From NCBI RefSeq assembly GCF_000526775.1, contig NZ_JAGS01000001.1, positions 1 through 64,000 on the forward strand: DNA of 64,000 bases, in the 5' to 3' direction. Position numbers and translations under genes: made by a program. The stretch is from Ruminococcus albus AD2013 (lineage in GTDB: Bacteria; Bacillota; Clostridia; Oscillospirales; Ruminococcaceae). Under the pieces are notes generated by a model, which was given only the letters and a program-made list of their open reading frames with translations, searched no databases and was not told where the DNA came from. This document shows, piece by piece, positions 61,646-64,000 of this stretch (positions within the stretch are counted from its first letter, which is position 1; the number at the start of each line of letters is the position of its first letter).

Positions 61646-61674
61646 TTGACATTCTTACCGAAATATGCTAAAAT
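61646..61674 (+). promoter_or_regulatory. uraA promoter
   Basis: TTGACA, 17 bases, TAAAAT, 46 bases before the start codon. No room for a PyrR attenuator hairpin between promoter and gene. Confidence 0.8.
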
Positions 61675-61719
61675 AAATCTATGAATGTGATAATTAGATG
61701 AAAGGCGTAGTGAAGTATA

Positions 61720-63087
61720 ATGAAGCTTATCTATGATGTTGAAGCTAAGCCGAAAACAGGGCAGATAATCGTTTTTGCCCTTCAGCAGATGCTGGCGATA
61801 CTGGCGGCAACGATCGCTGTTCCCGTGATAATCGGCAACGGACTTACCCCCGCCGCCGCAATGTTCGGCGCAGGTGTGGGCACACTTGTGTATCTTGCGT
61901 TCACCAAGAAGAAAAGCCCTGTATTTCTGGGCTCTTCCTTTGCTTTTATAGGCTCGATGTCCGCCGCGTTTGCGGGTGCCGCGACTATGCAGCTTGGTAT
62001 GCTGGGCATAATCATAGGTGCGATAGCCGCAGGACTTGTTTATGTGGTGATAGCCGCGCTTATAGGCATTGTCGGTGTTGACTGGCTTGGCAAGCTGATG
62101 CCCCCCGTGGTCATAGGCCCAACTGTTGCGATAATCGGTCTTTCCCTTGCGGGAAATGCCATCGGAGATTTGCAGAAAAGCGATGTCACAGATGTGGCAG
62201 GTGCTAAGTATGCCGCGCTGATATGCGGTCTTATCACCCTTGCGGTGACTATGCTGTGCTCCACCTACGGCAAAAAGATGCTTCGCCTTGTGCCCTTTGT
62301 TATGGGCATACTTGCAGGCTATGCGGCAGCGGTGATTTTCACGGTGATAGGTGATGCCGCAGATATCGAAGCACTTAAAATAATAGATCTTTCTGTATTC
62401 CCGAAAGTAATGTTCCCAGATGGAAATGTTACCGCCGAAAGCTTCTTCAAGCTTCCCGACCTTGTTTTCCTTGAAGGCTTCAAGGGCTTCGGCGACCTGA
62501 CAGGCAGTTATATACTTACTGTACTTGTGGCTTATGTACCTGTGGCACTGGTAGTATTTGCCGAACACGTTGCCGACCACAAGAACCTTTCTTCCGTTAT
62601 CGGCAGAGATCTTCTCAAAGAACCGGGACTTGCCCGCACACTTCTCGGTGACGGCGTAGGTTCAATGGCGGGCGCATTTTTCGGCGGCTGTCCCAATACC
62701 ACCTACGGCGAGAGCGTGGGCTGTGTTGCTATAACGGGCAATGCTTCGACGGTCACAATAATCGCAGCTGCAATTGGCTGTATACTATTCTCCTTTGTAA
62801 CGCCTTTTGTGGCTTTTGTAGATTCGATACCATCATGCGTAATGGGCGGCGTTTGCGTGGCTCTTTACGGATTTATCGCTGTTTCGGGACTTAAAATGCT
62901 CAAAGAAGTCGATCTCGATGATAACCGCAACCTGTTCACAGCTTCCGTTATATTTATTGCAGGTATCGGCGGACTCAGCATAAGCTTCGGCAAGGTAACA
63001 CTGACAGAGATAGCTGCCGCACTGATACTCGGCATACTGACAAATATAATGCTGTCCAAGAAAAAGGACAGCGGCAAGAGCGAATGA
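61720..63087 (+). CDS. uraA: Uracil permease
   Basis: 455 residues, about 14 membrane segments of the nucleobase-cation symporter-2 family. Signature residues: the Glu in VVFAEHVADHKNLSSVIGRD and GGCPNTTYGESVGCVAITGN. Imports uracil for salvage together with upp 62 bases downstream. Length and order are normal for UraA. Ribosome site AAAGG, somewhat distant. Confidence 0.93.
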   Translation: MKLIYDVEAKPKTGQIIVFALQQMLAILAATIAVPVIIGNGLTPAAAMFGAGVGTLVYLAFTKKKSPVFLGSSFAFIGSMSAAFAGAATMQLGMLGIIIGAIAAGLVYVVIAALIGIVGVDWLGKLMPPVVIGPTVAIIGLSLAGNAIGDLQKSDVTDVAGAKYAALICGLITLAVTMLCSTYGKKMLRLVPFVMGILAGYAAAVIFTVIGDAADIEALKIIDLSVFPKVMFPDGNVTAESFFKLPDLVFLEGFKGFGDLTGSYILTVLVAYVPVALVVFAEHVADHKNLSSVIGRDLLKEPGLARTLLGDGVGSMAGAFFGGCPNTTYGESVGCVAITGNASTVTIIAAAIGCILFSFVTPFVAFVDSIPSCVMGGVCVALYGFIAVSGLKMLKEVDLDDNRNLFTASVIFIAGIGGLSISFGKVTLTEIAAALILGILTNIMLSKKKDSGKSE

Positions 63088-63149
63088 TGAAACGTGCGCC
63101 GGCATTCCACAGTAAACAATTTATAATTATATAAAGCGAGGTTTTCAAA

Positions 63150-63779
63150 ATGGGAAAAGTAACTATTATCGACCATCCACTTATCAAGCACAAGATATCT
63201 CTGCTGCGTGATGAAAACACAGGTACAAGGGATTTCCGCATACTTGTTGAGGAGATAGCCATGCTTATGGGCTATGAGGCTCTCCGCGACCTGCCCACCG
63301 AACTGGTGAGCGTAAAAACGCCTATAACTACGGCTGATGTTCCTATGCTTTCAGGCAAGAAGCTGGCAGTTGTGCCGATACTCCGTGCAGGTCTCGGCAT
63401 GGTAAACGGAATACTTGCTCTGGTGCCATCTGCTAAGGTAGGTCATATCGGTCTTTACAGGGATGAAGTTACCCATGAGCCCCATGAGTATTTCTGCAAG
63501 CTCCCCGAGAATATCGACGAGAGACTTGTTATCCTCCCCGACCCCATGCTTGCCACAGGCGGTTCTGCCATAACGGCAGTTGATTTCATCAAGCAGAGGG
63601 GCTGCACCAATATCAAATTCATGTGCGTTATTGCTGCGCCCGAGGGTCTTGAAGCGCTGAAAAAGGCTCACCCCGATATCGATATCTACGTGGGCAGCCT
63701 TGATGAAAAGCTCAACGAGAACGCATATATCGTACCCGGTCTCGGTGACGCAGGAGACAGGATATTCGGAACCAAGTAA
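63150..63779 (+). CDS. upp: Uracil phosphoribosyltransferase
   Basis: 209 residues, full length. Converts uracil and PRPP to UMP. PRPP loop VILPDPMLATGGSAITAVDF, N-terminal HPLIKHKISLLRDENTGTRD and C-terminal uracil-binding YIVPGLGDAGDRIFGTK. Start behind AAAGCGAGG. Forms a salvage unit with uraA. Confidence 0.97.
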   Translation: MGKVTIIDHPLIKHKISLLRDENTGTRDFRILVEEIAMLMGYEALRDLPTELVSVKTPITTADVPMLSGKKLAVVPILRAGLGMVNGILALVPSAKVGHIGLYRDEVTHEPHEYFCKLPENIDERLVILPDPMLATGGSAITAVDFIKQRGCTNIKFMCVIAAPEGLEALKKAHPDIDIYVGSLDEKLNENAYIVPGLGDAGDRIFGTK

Positions 63780-63801
63780 ATAACGAAGGGAGAGAACGCA
63801 G

Positions 63802-64000
63802 ATGCAGATGACCAATATGCCTGAATTCCACAAGCATATCAAACGAGTTGTGATATCCGAGGAAGAGATAAAGGAAGCTGTAACTAAAGCAGGCGAGATA
63901 CTCAGCCTGGAGTACAAGGACAAGCCCCTGCTTCTCGTAACTATCCTCAAAGGCGCATTCATATTCCTCGCCGATCTCAGCCGTGCCATAACCATCCCCC
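63802..64000 (+). CDS. hpt: Hypoxanthine phosphoribosyltransferase, N-terminal part
   Basis: Runs off the window end. Start MQMTNMPEFHKHIKRVVISE behind GAAGGGAG, then LLLVTILKGAFIFLADLSRA, the conserved hypoxanthine-guanine transferase segment. Purine salvage, 22 bases after upp, so probably in the same operon. Confidence 0.88.
   Translation, partial: MQMTNMPEFHKHIKRVVISEEEIKEAVTKAGEILSLEYKDKPLLLVTILKGAFIFLADLSRAITIP

Noticed and set aside
61606..62580. 324-codon minus-strand frame overlapping uraA
   Set aside because: uraA is fully supported on the plus strand; the minus frame is rich in His/Tyr/Lys without any domain.

Overview
The window looks like part of a gut or rumen Firmicutes chromosome, most likely Ruminococcus close to R. 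albus. This is an inference from the dense TTGACA-17-TATAAT promoters with strong GGAGG ribosome sites, the cluster of BspA-type leucine-rich-repeat surface proteins sharing one C-terminal module, and the housekeeping genes (lon, hslO, ssb, gdhA, uvrC). I ran no database search.

Layout. 1-4454 is a probable phosphonate/surface-glycan cluster: phosphonopyruvate decarboxylase, glmS, a hexapeptide-repeat acetyltransferase and a nucleotidyltransferase, all interrupted by single-base indels although the peptide stays well conserved between them. 4627-8523 carries a frameshifted pRiA4b ORF-3-type gene, two opposed fragments of the LRR-protein tail, and an ECF sigma/anti-sigma pair. 8884-25824 is a mobile-element region: an IS66 with an 8-bp target duplication; an internally deleted IS66; a large serine recombinase whose 3' end runs into the C-terminal half of sigK (a skin-like junction); a second IS66 broken by a three-tyrosine-recombinase (RIT-like) element with 32-bp terminal repeats; an IS1182-type element; an LCP-family wall gene; and an ISAs1 element with a 9-bp target duplication.

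25976-43886 is core genome: a RING/zinc-ribbon membrane protein, rpsF-ssb-rpsR, lon, a cytidine deaminase, engB, a TrpR-like regulator with a methyltransferase, hslO, four tRNAs (Val, Asp, Gly, Cys), a VOC protein, the minus-strand nuclease/repair genes (PIN-like, uvrC, def), gdhA and a LysR regulator. 44231-56401 is a run of seven secreted BspA/DUF285-type LRR proteins. They alternate two repeat types, carry one of two versions of the same C-terminal module, and several are separated by near-identical spacers. The two genes with DUF285 repeats share a structured 5' leader that the others lack.

56574-61475 is a tight five-gene operon: PlsC-like acyltransferase, acyl-CoA/AMP ligase, B12-type radical SAM enzyme, CDP-alcohol phosphatidyltransferase and permuted papain-like hydrolase. 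It reads as an undescribed lipid synthesis or remodelling pathway. The window ends with pyrimidine/purine salvage: uraA, upp and the start of hpt.

The best candidates for something new are the sigK/serine-recombinase junction, the shared RNA-like leader of the DUF285 genes, the radical SAM lipid operon, and the RIT-like element nested in an IS66.
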